DNA from: Streptomyces lomondensis
GTDB lineage: Bacteria; Actinomycetota; Actinomycetes; Streptomycetales; Streptomycetaceae
DNA length: 64,000 nucleotides
NCBI RefSeq assembly: GCF_014651035.1
Contig: NZ_BMWC01000015.1
Span: 62,001 to 126,000, forward strand
Direction: 5' to 3'
The position numbers were made by a program, and so were the translations under genes. Below are positions 34,079-42,806 of this stretch, piece by piece. Position 1 is the stretch's first letter; each line of letters opens with the position of its first letter. Below the pieces are notes generated by a model, which saw nothing but the letters and a program-made list of their open reading frames with translations, searched no databases and was not told the DNA's origin.

Positions 34079-34705
34079 GTGATCACTCCTGCCCTGCCCC
34101 TCGCCCACGCGAGACCGGCCTCCTCCGACGAGTCGGCGACCGCCTGGGCGCTGGCCGCCCGGGGCGGCGACGCCGCGGCCGTCGACCGGTTCGTGCGCGC
34201 CCTGCACCGTGACGTCATCCGGTACGTCGCCCATCTGTGCGCCGATCCGCAGGCCGTGGACGATCTGGCGCAGGACACGTTCCTGCGGGCGCTCGGCAGC
34301 CTCCACCGGTTCGAGGGCCGCTCCTCGGCCCGCGCCTGGCTGCTCGCCATCGCCCGGCGCGCGGTGGCCGACAGCATCCGGCACACCGCCGTACGGCCCC
34401 GCCCGGCCGACCTGCCGGACTGGGAGCTGGCGGTCGAGCGCGCCCAGCCGTGCGGCCTGCCCGGCTTCGACGACGGCGTGGCCCTGCTGGAGCTGCTGGC
34501 CGGACTGCCGGACGAGCGGCGCGAGGCGTTCGTCCTGACCCAGCTGCTCGGACTGCCGTACGCGGAGGCCGCCGAGCTGAGCGACTGCCCGGTCGGCACG
34601 GTCCGCTCCCGCGTGAACCGCGCCCGGGCGACGCTCATGGCCCTGCTCGCCGAGGCGGAGGCGGAGGCCCGGCCACCGGTGGCACCCGCGGCGGCCGCGG
34701 CCTGA
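34079..34705 (+). CDS. ECF-family RNA polymerase sigma factor
   Basis: A 208-residue group IV sigma factor. Region 2 is read at VIRYVAHLCADPQAVDDLAQDTFLRALGSLHRF, region 4 at LPDERREAFVLTQLLGLPYAEAAELSDCPVGTVRSRVNRAR. An Ala/Pro/Glu-rich tail follows. GTG at 34079 has GAGAAGGA upstream. No anti-sigma factor gene is adjacent, unusual for this class, though the upstream Met/His-rich membrane protein could conceivably play such a part. Convergent with the siderophore decarboxylase gene. Confidence 0.92.
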   Translation: MITPALPLAHARPASSDESATAWALAARGGDAAAVDRFVRALHRDVIRYVAHLCADPQAVDDLAQDTFLRALGSLHRFEGRSSARAWLLAIARRAVADSIRHTAVRPRPADLPDWELAVERAQPCGLPGFDDGVALLELLAGLPDERREAFVLTQLLGLPYAEAAELSDCPVGTVRSRVNRARATLMALLAEAEAEARPPVAPAAAAA

Positions 34706-34733
34706 CCCGGTGCGGCGCGAGCGGCCAGCCGGC

Positions 34734-35984
34734 TCAGGCCGTTCGCGTCACCCCCACCGGGTTCCTCGTGGCCGGAGCCGCCTCCTGGGTCTCGCGGTTT
34801 AGGAAGTGGAACCCGGGCCGGGGATGCATCAGGAAGTCGTGATGCGAGATGTTCCACGCGTAGGCACCCGCCAGGGAGAACACCACCCGGTCCCCGGCCC
34901 GGAGCTCCGGCAGGGGCACGCGGCGGGCCAGCACGTCCTTCGGCGTGCACAGCTGCCCTACGAGGGTGACCCGGCCGCCCCCTGCCGCCGGCCGCGGCCA
35001 GGGGTGCGGCCAGCCCTCCACCGGCAGGACGGAGCAGGGCTGGTCGTGTCCCTTCGTCGCCGGGGTGCGCAGGTGGTGGGTGCCGCCCCGCAGGACGGCG
35101 AACTCCTCCCCGTGGCTGCGCTTCACGTCCAGCACCTCCGTGGCGTACCAGCCGCAGTACGCGGTGAGCGCCCGGCCGGGCTCGATCCGCAGCGTCAGCC
35201 CCGGATGCTCCCCGGCGATCCGGGCCAGGCCCTCGCCGTACGCGGCCCAGTCGAAGCGGCGCTGCGGGGCGGCGTAGTCGACGCCCATGCCGCCGCCGAC
35301 GTTCACCTCCGTGATCGGCACACCGAGCCCGGTGGCCCAGCCGACCACGCTCCGGGCGACCGCCAGCAGGCCGGCCGCGTCGAGTCCGCTCGCCAGGTGG
35401 GCGTGCACGCCCCGCGGTTCGAGCTGCGGATACGTCCCGTCGGCGAGGGCCCGGAGCATGGGCTCGGCCCGGGCCGGGTCCATGCCGAACGGTGCCGGCC
35501 GCCCGCCCATCGCCAGTGCGCTGCCGGCCAGTGAGCCGTCGGGCACCGGCAGGTTGACGCGCGGCAGCACGGCGACCCGCCGCCGGGGCGCGACGCGGCG
35601 GGCCAGCTCGGCCAGCACGCGCAGCTCGTGCTCGCTCTCGACGTGGAAGCGCTCGACGCCCAGCTCCAGCGCGGCCGTCACCTCGTCCGGCGTCTTGCCC
35701 GGCCCGCCGAAGGCCAGCGGCCGGCCCGGCACCGCCGCGGCGACATGGGCGAGTTCACCACCCGACGCGACCTCGTATCCGTCGACGCGGGGTTCCAGCG
35801 CGGCCAGGATCTCCGGCTCCGGGTTGGCCTTCGCCGCGTAGTACAGCTCGACCTGCTCGGGCAGCGCGGCCCGGACCCGGGCGGCGTGCGCGCGCAGGGC
35901 ACCCAGGTCGTAGAGGTAGGCCGGTAGTTCGGGGGACGCGAGGGCCAGGGCCTGGTCGCGCACCGCGGGTGTGGGGAGGGTCAT
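34734..35984 (-). CDS. type III PLP-dependent decarboxylase of a NIS siderophore operon (PvsE-like)
   Basis: A 416-residue alanine-racemase-fold decarboxylase related to LysA. ELYYAAKANPEPEIL holds the PLP lysine; VNVGGGMGVDY is the glycine-rich phosphate site; IEPGRALTAYCGWY and HDFLMHPRP are further family marks. In staphyloferrin B (SbnH), achromobactin and vibrioferrin (PvsE) such enzymes decarboxylate an amino-acid unit of the siderophore. ATG at 35984 overlaps the previous gene's stop (ATGA). Last gene of a four-gene iron-boxed operon. Diaminopimelate decarboxylase itself is excluded by context rather than by a decisive residue. Confidence 0.88.
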   Translation of the reverse strand: MTLPTPAVRDQALALASPELPAYLYDLGALRAHAARVRAALPEQVELYYAAKANPEPEILAALEPRVDGYEVASGGELAHVAAAVPGRPLAFGGPGKTPDEVTAALELGVERFHVESEHELRVLAELARRVAPRRRVAVLPRVNLPVPDGSLAGSALAMGGRPAPFGMDPARAEPMLRALADGTYPQLEPRGVHAHLASGLDAAGLLAVARSVVGWATGLGVPITEVNVGGGMGVDYAAPQRRFDWAAYGEGLARIAGEHPGLTLRIEPGRALTAYCGWYATEVLDVKRSHGEEFAVLRGGTHHLRTPATKGHDQPCSVLPVEGWPHPWPRPAAGGGRVTLVGQLCTPKDVLARRVPLPELRAGDRVVFSLAGAYAWNISHHDFLMHPRPGFHFLNRETQEAAPATRNPVGVTRTA

Positions 35985-37837
35985 CGGGCGCTCCTCTCCA
36001 TGACGTCCCCGCCCCGCAGCACATCCTCGGCCAGCGGCGACGGCAGCCGTACGTACCCCGCCGCCCGGTCGGGCCTGCGTTCCCAGCGCGTCAGCAGGTT
36101 GGCCTTGGCGGGCAGCGGCACGCCGGCGAGCAGGGCGGCCAGGCGGGGCGGGCAGCCGTGGCGGCCGGCGTAGGCCCGCAGCGTGTCGCGCACCCGCGCC
36201 CACAGCGCCGCCTCCGCCTCCGGATGCAGGTCGGCGAGGGCCGCGAGCAGCTCGGCCACGTGGTTGACCAGCAGGCAGTACACGACCCGGTCCCAGCCGC
36301 GCCGCGCGTCGTACGTCATCGGCCCGGCCACCTCGGGCGGCAGCGCGGCGAGCGCGTCCGCGTGCCGCTCGGGCAGCAGTTTCGTGCCCTCCAGGTCCCG
36401 GAAGAGGACCTGGGCGGGCCGGCCGCCGCCGTCGACGCACAGCAGCACGTTCTGCAGATGCGGCTCCAGGACCAGCCCGTGGTCGAAGTAGGCGGCGAGG
36501 ACGGGCGGCAGGAGGAGCTCCAGGTACGCCGACCACCAGTCGAGCGCCGTGGCCGCGTCCGCCCCGGCCAGGAGGCGGGAGACGTGCGCGGCACCCGTCG
36601 GGTACTCGTCGGCGACGGCGGCCGCCAGGAGGGGAGTGGTGCCCGGCGCGAGCCGCCGCGGCAGGCCCTCGCGGACGATGACGCCGAAGCCCTCCAGCAG
36701 ATCGCGGTCGGGTGCGCCGCCGGGGCCGGGCAGGGCGAGCGTGCGGTAGGCGGGTTCGCGGAGCACCGCACTGCCGGGGAAGCGCCGGGCGAGGTCGGAG
36801 AGTGCCGGGGCCAGCGCCCGGGTGAGGGCGACCGCCCCGGACAGCTCGTAACTGCTGTTCTTGCGCAGGCAGTTGGTGATCCGCACGTTCAGGCTGAACT
36901 TCAGGAACGTCTCTCCGTCGTACAGCGTGCGTACGGACGCGGTGGCCGCGAAGGGCCGCCCGCCGGGGCCCAGGTCGAGCACGTCACCGCGGTCGAGCGC
37001 CGCGCGCAGCAGCGGATGCCGGCGCAGCGTCTCGTACTGCCAGGGGTGGGCGGGCAGGAGCAGGTAGCCGTCCGGGAGGCCGGCGCGCTGCCGGTCGAGG
37101 GCGGCGGTGGCCCACGGCTCGGCGCTCTCCTGCGCGATCAGGTGCTCCCGCACGGCGAGGTGCCGCAGCGGGAAGGAGGCGCCCGTCTCGGGTGCGTAGG
37201 CGGCCCAGGAACGCGGGTCGCCGGTGCGGGCCTTGGGCGTGGGATGGAAGCGGTGCCCGAAGAGCAGGGACTGCTCGGAGGCGAGATAGGCGGACAGCGG
37301 ATCGCCCGGCAGACCGGGGGCGGGCCTGAGGGCGGGCCCGGCGGCGAGCGCGGCGGCGACGGCCGCGTGACTGGACGCGACCTGCTCCAGGAACTCCTCG
37401 TTGCGCACCCCGGTGCGCAGGGACAGCTCGTCGCGGGTGTGAGCGGCCAGCCGTCGCCAGTCCACGTCCGCCCAGCCGCCGTCCCGCTCCTCGCGCACCG
37501 GACCGGTGAACCGGTGGGCGCCGAGCAGGGAGGTGCGGCGCAGCGCGACCCGCAGCAGCACCCCGCGGCGGGGCAGCCGCAGCAGCAGATGGCCGTCGGC
37601 GACGACGGTCTGGCGCTCGGGCCCGGACACCTCGCGCAGCAGGCAGTTCAGCAGGGTGTGGGCCACCACGTCGTCGGCGGTGGGCAGGTCGGCCGGTGCG
37701 GCGGTGCTCCGGCCGGTCGAGTCGGTCAGCGAGGCCATGCGGGGCTCCAGCGGGTACGCGGGTCGAGCGGGGCGACGGGGTGGATGCGGGGGAGGGGCGG
37801 CGACGGATCCGCCGGTCCGGCCGCTTGCGGGGATCAT
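35981..37837 (-). CDS. IucA/IucC family NIS siderophore synthetase (second)
   Basis: A 618-residue NIS synthetase. The ATP-binding HPTPKARTG is near residue 218; HPWQYE, FLKFSLNVRITNCLRKNS and LEPHLQNVLL follow, and a FhuF-like C-terminal helical part ends the chain. NIS synthetases adenylate a carboxylate such as citrate or 2-oxoglutarate and join it to an amine or alcohol. ATG at 37837 overlaps the upstream synthetase stop (ATGA); an internal ATG 34 codons in is possible, since the first ~33 residues are Pro/Arg-rich. Corresponds by position to PvsD. Confidence 0.9.
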   Translation of the reverse strand: MIPASGRTGGSVAAPPPHPPRRPARPAYPLEPRMASLTDSTGRSTAAPADLPTADDVVAHTLLNCLLREVSGPERQTVVADGHLLLRLPRRGVLLRVALRRTSLLGAHRFTGPVREERDGGWADVDWRRLAAHTRDELSLRTGVRNEEFLEQVASSHAAVAAALAAGPALRPAPGLPGDPLSAYLASEQSLLFGHRFHPTPKARTGDPRSWAAYAPETGASFPLRHLAVREHLIAQESAEPWATAALDRQRAGLPDGYLLLPAHPWQYETLRRHPLLRAALDRGDVLDLGPGGRPFAATASVRTLYDGETFLKFSLNVRITNCLRKNSSYELSGAVALTRALAPALSDLARRFPGSAVLREPAYRTLALPGPGGAPDRDLLEGFGVIVREGLPRRLAPGTTPLLAAAVADEYPTGAAHVSRLLAGADAATALDWWSAYLELLLPPVLAAYFDHGLVLEPHLQNVLLCVDGGGRPAQVLFRDLEGTKLLPERHADALAALPPEVAGPMTYDARRGWDRVVYCLLVNHVAELLAALADLHPEAEAALWARVRDTLRAYAGRHGCPPRLAALLAGVPLPAKANLLTRWERRPDRAAGYVRLPSPLAEDVLRGGDVMERSAR

Positions 37838-39564
37838 GGGGAACCCCCGGAAGGCAGCAGGTAGTTGGGCCCGGTGGTGTAGTGCTTGTTGATGTCGGCG
37901 GCGCCCGAGCGCTCCTTGGTGAGCAGCGTCCCGGCCGTGACCATCGCCTTCACCGGCAGCTCCGGGGCGTCCAGGACCCGGGCGCGCAGGACGTCCCCGG
38001 CGTCACCGCCCAGCCGGTCCACGGCCTCGGACAGCCGCCGGCGCACCAGCCGGAGCAGCACGGGCAGCGGGGCGCGGCCGTGCCGGGCGAGTCCGAACGC
38101 GTAGGCGCCCGCGCACAGATGGACGGTGACGGTGGCGAACAGGTCGGCCACCGGGCCGTCGTCCGTGCCGAGGATCCGCGCGTCGTCGAAGTCCCACGGG
38201 CCGGGGAGCCGGGCGTGCAGCCGCCGCGTGTTGATCCGCGGCCCGTCGTTGTCCTTGAACAGCAGCCGGAGACTGCCCGGCCGCAGCACCAGCGAGATGT
38301 TCTGCTGGTGCGACTCCAGCGCGACGCCGTACCCGAAGAGCGTGGCCTGCCAGTCGAACAGCAGCGTCAGGCAGGCGTCGAGCAGGGCGAGCGGGTCGCC
38401 GTCGTGGAAGCGGTCGGCGAGATGGTCGAGGACCAGCCGCCCGTCCGGCGCCTCGGCGAGGAGCGCCGCCATCGGTACGACGACCGCGTCCCGGACATCG
38501 GCCGGGAGGCGGCGGCACAGCACGGCCAGCAGCTCGTGTCCCGCGTGGGCGTACGTGGTCTCGTCGGCGTGCAGGATCGTGTCCCGGAAGCGGGGCTCGT
38601 GTGCGGCGACCTGCTCGACCAGCCGCTGTCCGACGGCCCCGTCGACGAGCGTGCCGGGCTTGATCGACCGCTTGTTGCGGAGCCCCAGCGAGGAGGTGTC
38701 CAGGGGCAGTTTGAGGTGCAGTGCCGGATCCGCCGCGGTGGCGACCGTCCGCATGGACAGGGTCGGTACGACGTCGAGGCCGGCGCGTTCCGCCAGGATC
38801 GCCCGTCCGTGCAGGCCGGTGGCGCGTAAGGCCTGGTCGAGCGGCGGGCCGACGGTCAGCGGGTGTACCGGCAGGGCGAGGTGCGTGTGCTCCAGCCCGG
38901 CCAGACCGAGCCGCGCGGGCGTGGGCCACGGCTCCGGGAGCGTGCCGACCAGAGCGACCGCTTCCCGGGGTACGGCGAGCCAGCGCAGCGGGAACCGCGG
39001 CTGGAACTCGGGCGCGTACGACCGCAGTTGCTCCTCGTCCAGCCCCGCCCGGCCGCGCGCGGTGGGGTAGACCGGATGGTCCGCACGGGCGGCGAGCGTG
39101 TCGAACGCCAGGCCGCTGGCGAGGCCGGTCCAGCGCGCCGGGTCGGGGCCGTGGCGGGCGGTCAGCCGCCCGGCGACGGTGTCGCGGGTGTCCGCGTGCA
39201 GCCGTACCGTGGCCAGCGTCTGCCGGCACTCCTCCGCGAAGGCGTCGAACCCGCCCCGGTCCGCGGGCTCGGCGAGCGCGCGGAGCGCGTCCAGCACGTC
39301 CTCGTACGACGTCAGCTCGGTGCCGTCCGACGCCCGCACCAGGAGCGGCAGCCGGGCGGCGTACGCGCACTGGAAGCCGTCCTCGGCGACCGGCAGCAGC
39401 AGCGCGTCACGCCCGGCGGTGCGCCGCAGCCAGGGCCCGTCCGGGCGGTGGACGAGGGTGCTCCGGGTGCGCAGCCCGACGACGTCCTCGCGCAGCAGCG
39501 CGCTCAGCACACGGGTCAGCAGCTCGGCCGCGCAGGTGTCCGGCGGGGTCGGCAGTACGGTCAC
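37834..39564 (-). CDS. IucA/IucC family NIS siderophore synthetase (first), with TTA codon
   Basis: A 576-residue NIS synthetase. Motifs: LHLKLPLDTSSLGLRNKRSI in the nucleotide/substrate region, LESHQQNISLVL and the C-terminal KAMVTAGTL. The usual HPxxKxR is replaced by HPVYPTARGR, so the N-terminal ATP loop is diverged. GTG at 39564 overlaps the ATP-grasp stop (GTGA). Codon 246 is TTA (38827-38829), the only in-frame TTA I found in the window's genes, which would make its translation, and that of the two coupled genes behind it, depend on the bldA tRNA. Corresponds by position to PvsB. Confidence 0.88.
   Translation of the reverse strand: MTVLPTPPDTCAAELLTRVLSALLREDVVGLRTRSTLVHRPDGPWLRRTAGRDALLLPVAEDGFQCAYAARLPLLVRASDGTELTSYEDVLDALRALAEPADRGGFDAFAEECRQTLATVRLHADTRDTVAGRLTARHGPDPARWTGLASGLAFDTLAARADHPVYPTARGRAGLDEEQLRSYAPEFQPRFPLRWLAVPREAVALVGTLPEPWPTPARLGLAGLEHTHLALPVHPLTVGPPLDQALRATGLHGRAILAERAGLDVVPTLSMRTVATAADPALHLKLPLDTSSLGLRNKRSIKPGTLVDGAVGQRLVEQVAAHEPRFRDTILHADETTYAHAGHELLAVLCRRLPADVRDAVVVPMAALLAEAPDGRLVLDHLADRFHDGDPLALLDACLTLLFDWQATLFGYGVALESHQQNISLVLRPGSLRLLFKDNDGPRINTRRLHARLPGPWDFDDARILGTDDGPVADLFATVTVHLCAGAYAFGLARHGRAPLPVLLRLVRRRLSEAVDRLGGDAGDVLRARVLDAPELPVKAMVTAGTLLTKERSGAADINKHYTTGPNYLLPSGGSP
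38827..38829 (-). other. TTA (bldA-dependent) leucine codon
   Basis: GCC-TTA-CGC on the minus strand, in frame as codon 246 of the first NIS synthetase gene. In Streptomyces TTA is read only by the developmentally controlled bldA leucyl-tRNA. Confidence 0.9.
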
Positions 39565-40742
39565 GCCGCGATCTCCCAGCGGAGGGTGGCCAGGAAGCCG
39601 GCCGCCACGCGGTCCACGGTCTCCTGGTCGGTGCCGGTGGCCCGCAGGACGCCGAGGTAGTCGCGGTTGGTGCGGTACAGCTCGTGCCGCTCGCCCACCG
39701 CCCGCAGCGGACGGTACGTCAGACGCACGCCGTCCACGGTGAGTTCGCTCGCGGCCGGGGCCTCGGTCAGGGTCCCGGCCCGGTCGGCGCACGGGTACTC
39801 CAGCAGGGCGGCCCCGTCGCGCCGGGCGCCCAGTTCGGCCGGGAGCGGTTCGCCCAGGTGGGTGCGGAGGATGTGCTCGAACAGCGGGATGCCCAGGAGC
39901 TGCCCGAGCAGCAGGTCGCACTGGTCGCCGATGGCCCGGTAGTTGACCTCGATGATCCGCGCACGCCCCTCGTGCACCACGAACTCGGTGTGGCAGGCGC
40001 CGAATCCGACCCCCAGCGCGTCCAGTTGGGCGAGGACCTGTGTGACGACCGGCTCGGGGTGGGCCGGGACAAAGGTGAGGCGCTCCTCGACGAAGTACGG
40101 CGGCGGCGACACCTCGGTGCGGAAACCGCCCAGGACGTGCCGGACCCGGCCGTCGCCCAGGGTCTCCAGCGTGTGCAGCTCGCCGGGGAGGTACTCCTCG
40201 ACGACGAGGGCGGTGCCGGGCCGCCGTTCCAGGATCTCCCCGGCCCGGACGACCAGGTCGTCGGGGCCCTCGACGAGGACGACGTCCTCGCTGGCGACGC
40301 CCTCGCGGGGCTTCACGACACAGGGGTAGGGCGCATCCAGCGGGGCCGGTTCGGTGAGTTCGGCCAACCACACGGTGTCCGCTCCGGCGGCGGCCAGCCG
40401 ACGGCGCGTCTCCGCCTTGTCCTTGCAGCGCAGGGTGGCCCGCCAGTCCTTGCCCGGCAGGCCGAAGTAGCCGGCGGCCAGGGCGGCCTGGGTCTGGAGG
40501 TGGTCGCTGTTGGTGAAGACGGCAGCGGGAGGGCGGTGGGCCGAGCGGGCCGAGATCCGTGACACCACGGCCCGGAAGTCCCGCACGTCGCACTCCAGGA
40601 CCTCGACGTCCGGGTGGGTGCCGCGGTGGGCGTCGGGCTGGTCGGTGAGAACGGTGACGTCCAGGCCCAGCCGGGCGGCGGCGGGCAGGAATCCCTCGGT
40701 GACGGAGTCGGTCGGGTTGAGGGCGAGCAGGTACAGGCGCAT
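39561..40742 (-). CDS. ATP-grasp ligase of a NIS siderophore operon (PvsA-like)
   Basis: A 393-residue ATP-grasp enzyme. The order is a pre-ATP-grasp Rossmann part, then CVVKPREGVASEDVVLV (ATP lysine), VVEEYLPGEL and the metal-binding RIIEVNYRAIGDQCD. It should join an amino acid to a carboxylate using ATP. In vibrioferrin synthesis PvsA of this fold is the first gene, as here. ATG at 40742 has AAGGGAAG upstream. The shared divergent region carries an iron box (40859-40877). It starts the four-gene operon with 4-bp overlaps throughout. Confidence 0.87.
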   Translation of the reverse strand: MRLYLLALNPTDSVTEGFLPAAARLGLDVTVLTDQPDAHRGTHPDVEVLECDVRDFRAVVSRISARSAHRPPAAVFTNSDHLQTQAALAAGYFGLPGKDWRATLRCKDKAETRRRLAAAGADTVWLAELTEPAPLDAPYPCVVKPREGVASEDVVLVEGPDDLVVRAGEILERRPGTALVVEEYLPGELHTLETLGDGRVRHVLGGFRTEVSPPPYFVEERLTFVPAHPEPVVTQVLAQLDALGVGFGACHTEFVVHEGRARIIEVNYRAIGDQCDLLLGQLLGIPLFEHILRTHLGEPLPAELGARRDGAALLEYPCADRAGTLTEAPAASELTVDGVRLTYRPLRAVGERHELYRTNRDYLGVLRATGTDQETVDRVAAGFLATLRWEIAA

Positions 40743-40858
40743 GACGGTCTTCCCTTGGTGGGTTGGGGTGGCGGCGGGCAGCCCAACCGCGCGACCCCCG
40801 TGACGTGGACGGCCCTTGATCGACGGGCGTTCACGAGCAGGTCCGACGATCTTGTACC

Positions 40859-40877
40859 TTAGGTTAGCCTTGCCTAT
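40859..40877. promoter_or_regulatory. DmdR1/DtxR-type iron box
   Basis: TTAGGTTAGCCTTGCCTAT matches the Streptomyces iron-box consensus (TTAGGTTAGGCTCACCTAA) closely. It lies in the divergent region, 37 bp before the FhuF-like ATG and 117 bp before the ATP-grasp ATG, and probably represses both when iron is plentiful. Confidence 0.85.
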
Positions 40878-40913
40878 CCAATCGCGGGTTGCAACTGCCC
40901 GTAGGAGTGATCG

Positions 40914-41753
40914 ATGCGCACTGCCCAGGAGTCACCGCCGACCCTCGCCACCGTCCTCGGCGCCGCCTACCGGCGGCTGACCGGCATCTGCGAGGCGCTG
41001 ACCGTCGAGGTCGCGGACCCCTGGACGGCCGCCGGGCAAGGGGCCATCCGCGCGAGCGAACTGACGTCGGATCAGGGCACGCTCGACGCCTTCCTGGACG
41101 CGGAGGCGACCCGCGTCCGCACCCGCCACGGCCTCACCCCGCGCCCCCACGTCACCGCCTCGCGCGCCCTGCACGGCTACGCCTGGTCGATCGCCCTCCT
41201 GATGAGCGGCGTGTGGTACCTGGAGCGCCGCGTGCCGCGCATCCGGCCCCGGTCGGTGTGCCTGGACCTCGCCTCCGACACGTACACGATCACCCCCGAG
41301 GCCCGGGTCGCCTGTTTGCCCGGCGACCCCGTCGGCGCACTGCCCGGAGCGGTGACCGTCGCCGGCGAGGAGGCCCTGCGGGCCGAGCTGCGCGCCGCGG
41401 TCGCCGACCACATGCGCCCGCTGCTCACCGCCCTCGGCCCGGCCGTACGCCGCGGCCCGCGCGCCCTGTGGGGCATGGTCGGCGACGACCTCGTCTCCGG
41501 CATCTGGTACCTGGGCCGCACCCTCGGTCGCGAGGACGACGCCGTACGCGCCGCGACCGCCCTGCTCCCCGAACCCGTCGGCCCGTACCCCGCCGGAGCG
41601 GACTTCCGCCTCCTGACCGGCGCCGACGGCCGGCGGCACCGGACCCGCACCCGCGCGGGCTGCTGCCTCTACTACGCCATCCGGCCCGACGAGGCCTGCG
41701 CCACCTGCCCCCGCACCGACGACGCGGAACGCCTGCGCCGTCTGGAGTCCTGA
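40914..41753 (+). CDS. FhuF-like (2Fe-2S) ferric-siderophore reductase
   Basis: A 279-residue protein. The C-terminus has CC-x10-C-x2-C (Cys250, Cys251, Cys262, Cys265), the unusual 2Fe-2S signature of FhuF reductases, which release iron from ferric siderophores in the cytoplasm. The remaining sequence has the family's WSIALLMSGVWYL and DDLVSGIWYLGR stretches. ATG at 40914 has GGAG upstream. It is divergent from the siderophore operon and shares its iron box, so it probably serves the same siderophore. The 171 bp downstream to the znuB stop show no gene. Confidence 0.9.
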   Translation: MRTAQESPPTLATVLGAAYRRLTGICEALTVEVADPWTAAGQGAIRASELTSDQGTLDAFLDAEATRVRTRHGLTPRPHVTASRALHGYAWSIALLMSGVWYLERRVPRIRPRSVCLDLASDTYTITPEARVACLPGDPVGALPGAVTVAGEEALRAELRAAVADHMRPLLTALGPAVRRGPRALWGMVGDDLVSGIWYLGRTLGREDDAVRAATALLPEPVGPYPAGADFRLLTGADGRRHRTRTRAGCCLYYAIRPDEACATCPRTDDAERLRRLES

Positions 41754-41924
41754 CACACTGTCAAGATCGCCGCGGCCGACCACCGGCCCTCGCAGCGTGG
41801 TCCGCATCTCTTCCAGGGCGGCCCTGGCTCTGACGTTCTCCTCGGGACGCGTGACCGTGCTGACCTCCCCAGCGTCCCGCCGACCGCGGAGCGATGCATG
41901 CCGGCGGGAGGACGTGAGGCCCGG

Positions 41925-42806
41925 TCAGGCCGTGCGCACGGCCGTGCGCCTCGCCCCCCACCGCCGGCTCCGGTACCGGCCGGCCACCCGGCACACCGCG
42001 TAGATCGTGAACGAAATCGTCGTGACGTAGGGGCTGATGGGGATGCTGCTGCCCAGCGCGAGCAGGATGCCGCCCTCGATCGAGGCCACGGCGAACAGCA
42101 CGCTCAGCACGGGCAGCAGCACCGGGGAGGCGGTGACGCGGGCGGCGGCAGCGGCCGGGGTCACCACCAGGGTGAGCACCAGCAACGCGCCGACGACCTG
42201 CACTGACAGGGCGACCGCGAGCCCGAGCACCAGCATGAACGCGAAGGACAGCGCACGCACCGGCACCCCGCGCGCCGCCGCCACGTCCGGGTCGGTGCTG
42301 GCGAAGGCGAGGGGCCGCCACATGACCGCCAGCGCGGCCAGCACCAGGACGGAGGTGCCGAGCAGCCACGACATCTGCGGGGTGTCGACGGCGACGATCT
42401 GCCCGGTGAGCAGCCCGAACTTGTTCGCCGCCCGGCCCTTGTAGAGGGCGAGGAAGAGCACGCCGAGCCCCAGCCCGAACGGCATGATGATGCCGATCAC
42501 CGAGTTGCGGTCCCGGGCCCGCGTCCCCAGTACGCCGATGGCGCCGGCCGCGAGGAGCGAACCGGCGATCGAGCCCGCCACGATGTTCGCTCCGAGCAGC
42601 AGCGCCGCCGACGCGCCCGCGAAGGACAGCTCGCTGATGCCGTGCACCGCGAACGGCAGGTCCCGCATCAGGACGAACACCCCGGCCAGCCCGCCCACGA
42701 GGCCGAGCGCGACTCCGGCGATGAGGGAGTTGCGGACCAGGGCGAGCAGTTCGCCGTAGTCGGTGAAGTCGAAGATCTGGTGCCAGATCCCGTCGGCGAG
42801 TGTCAT
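41925..42806 (-). CDS. znuB: zinc ABC transporter permease ZnuB
   Basis: A 293-residue membrane protein of the ABC-3 family with about eight hydrophobic segments. DLPFAVHGISELSFAGASAALLLG is the conserved early region, with the histidine lining the path, and TDPDVAAARGVPVRALSFAFM the coupling loop. ATG at 42806 overlaps the znuC stop (ATGA). Manganese transporters share this fold; the Zur boxes ahead of znuA favour zinc. Confidence 0.9.
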   Translation of the reverse strand: MTLADGIWHQIFDFTDYGELLALVRNSLIAGVALGLVGGLAGVFVLMRDLPFAVHGISELSFAGASAALLLGANIVAGSIAGSLLAAGAIGVLGTRARDRNSVIGIIMPFGLGLGVLFLALYKGRAANKFGLLTGQIVAVDTPQMSWLLGTSVLVLAALAVMWRPLAFASTDPDVAAARGVPVRALSFAFMLVLGLAVALSVQVVGALLVLTLVVTPAAAAARVTASPVLLPVLSVLFAVASIEGGILLALGSSIPISPYVTTISFTIYAVCRVAGRYRSRRWGARRTAVRTA

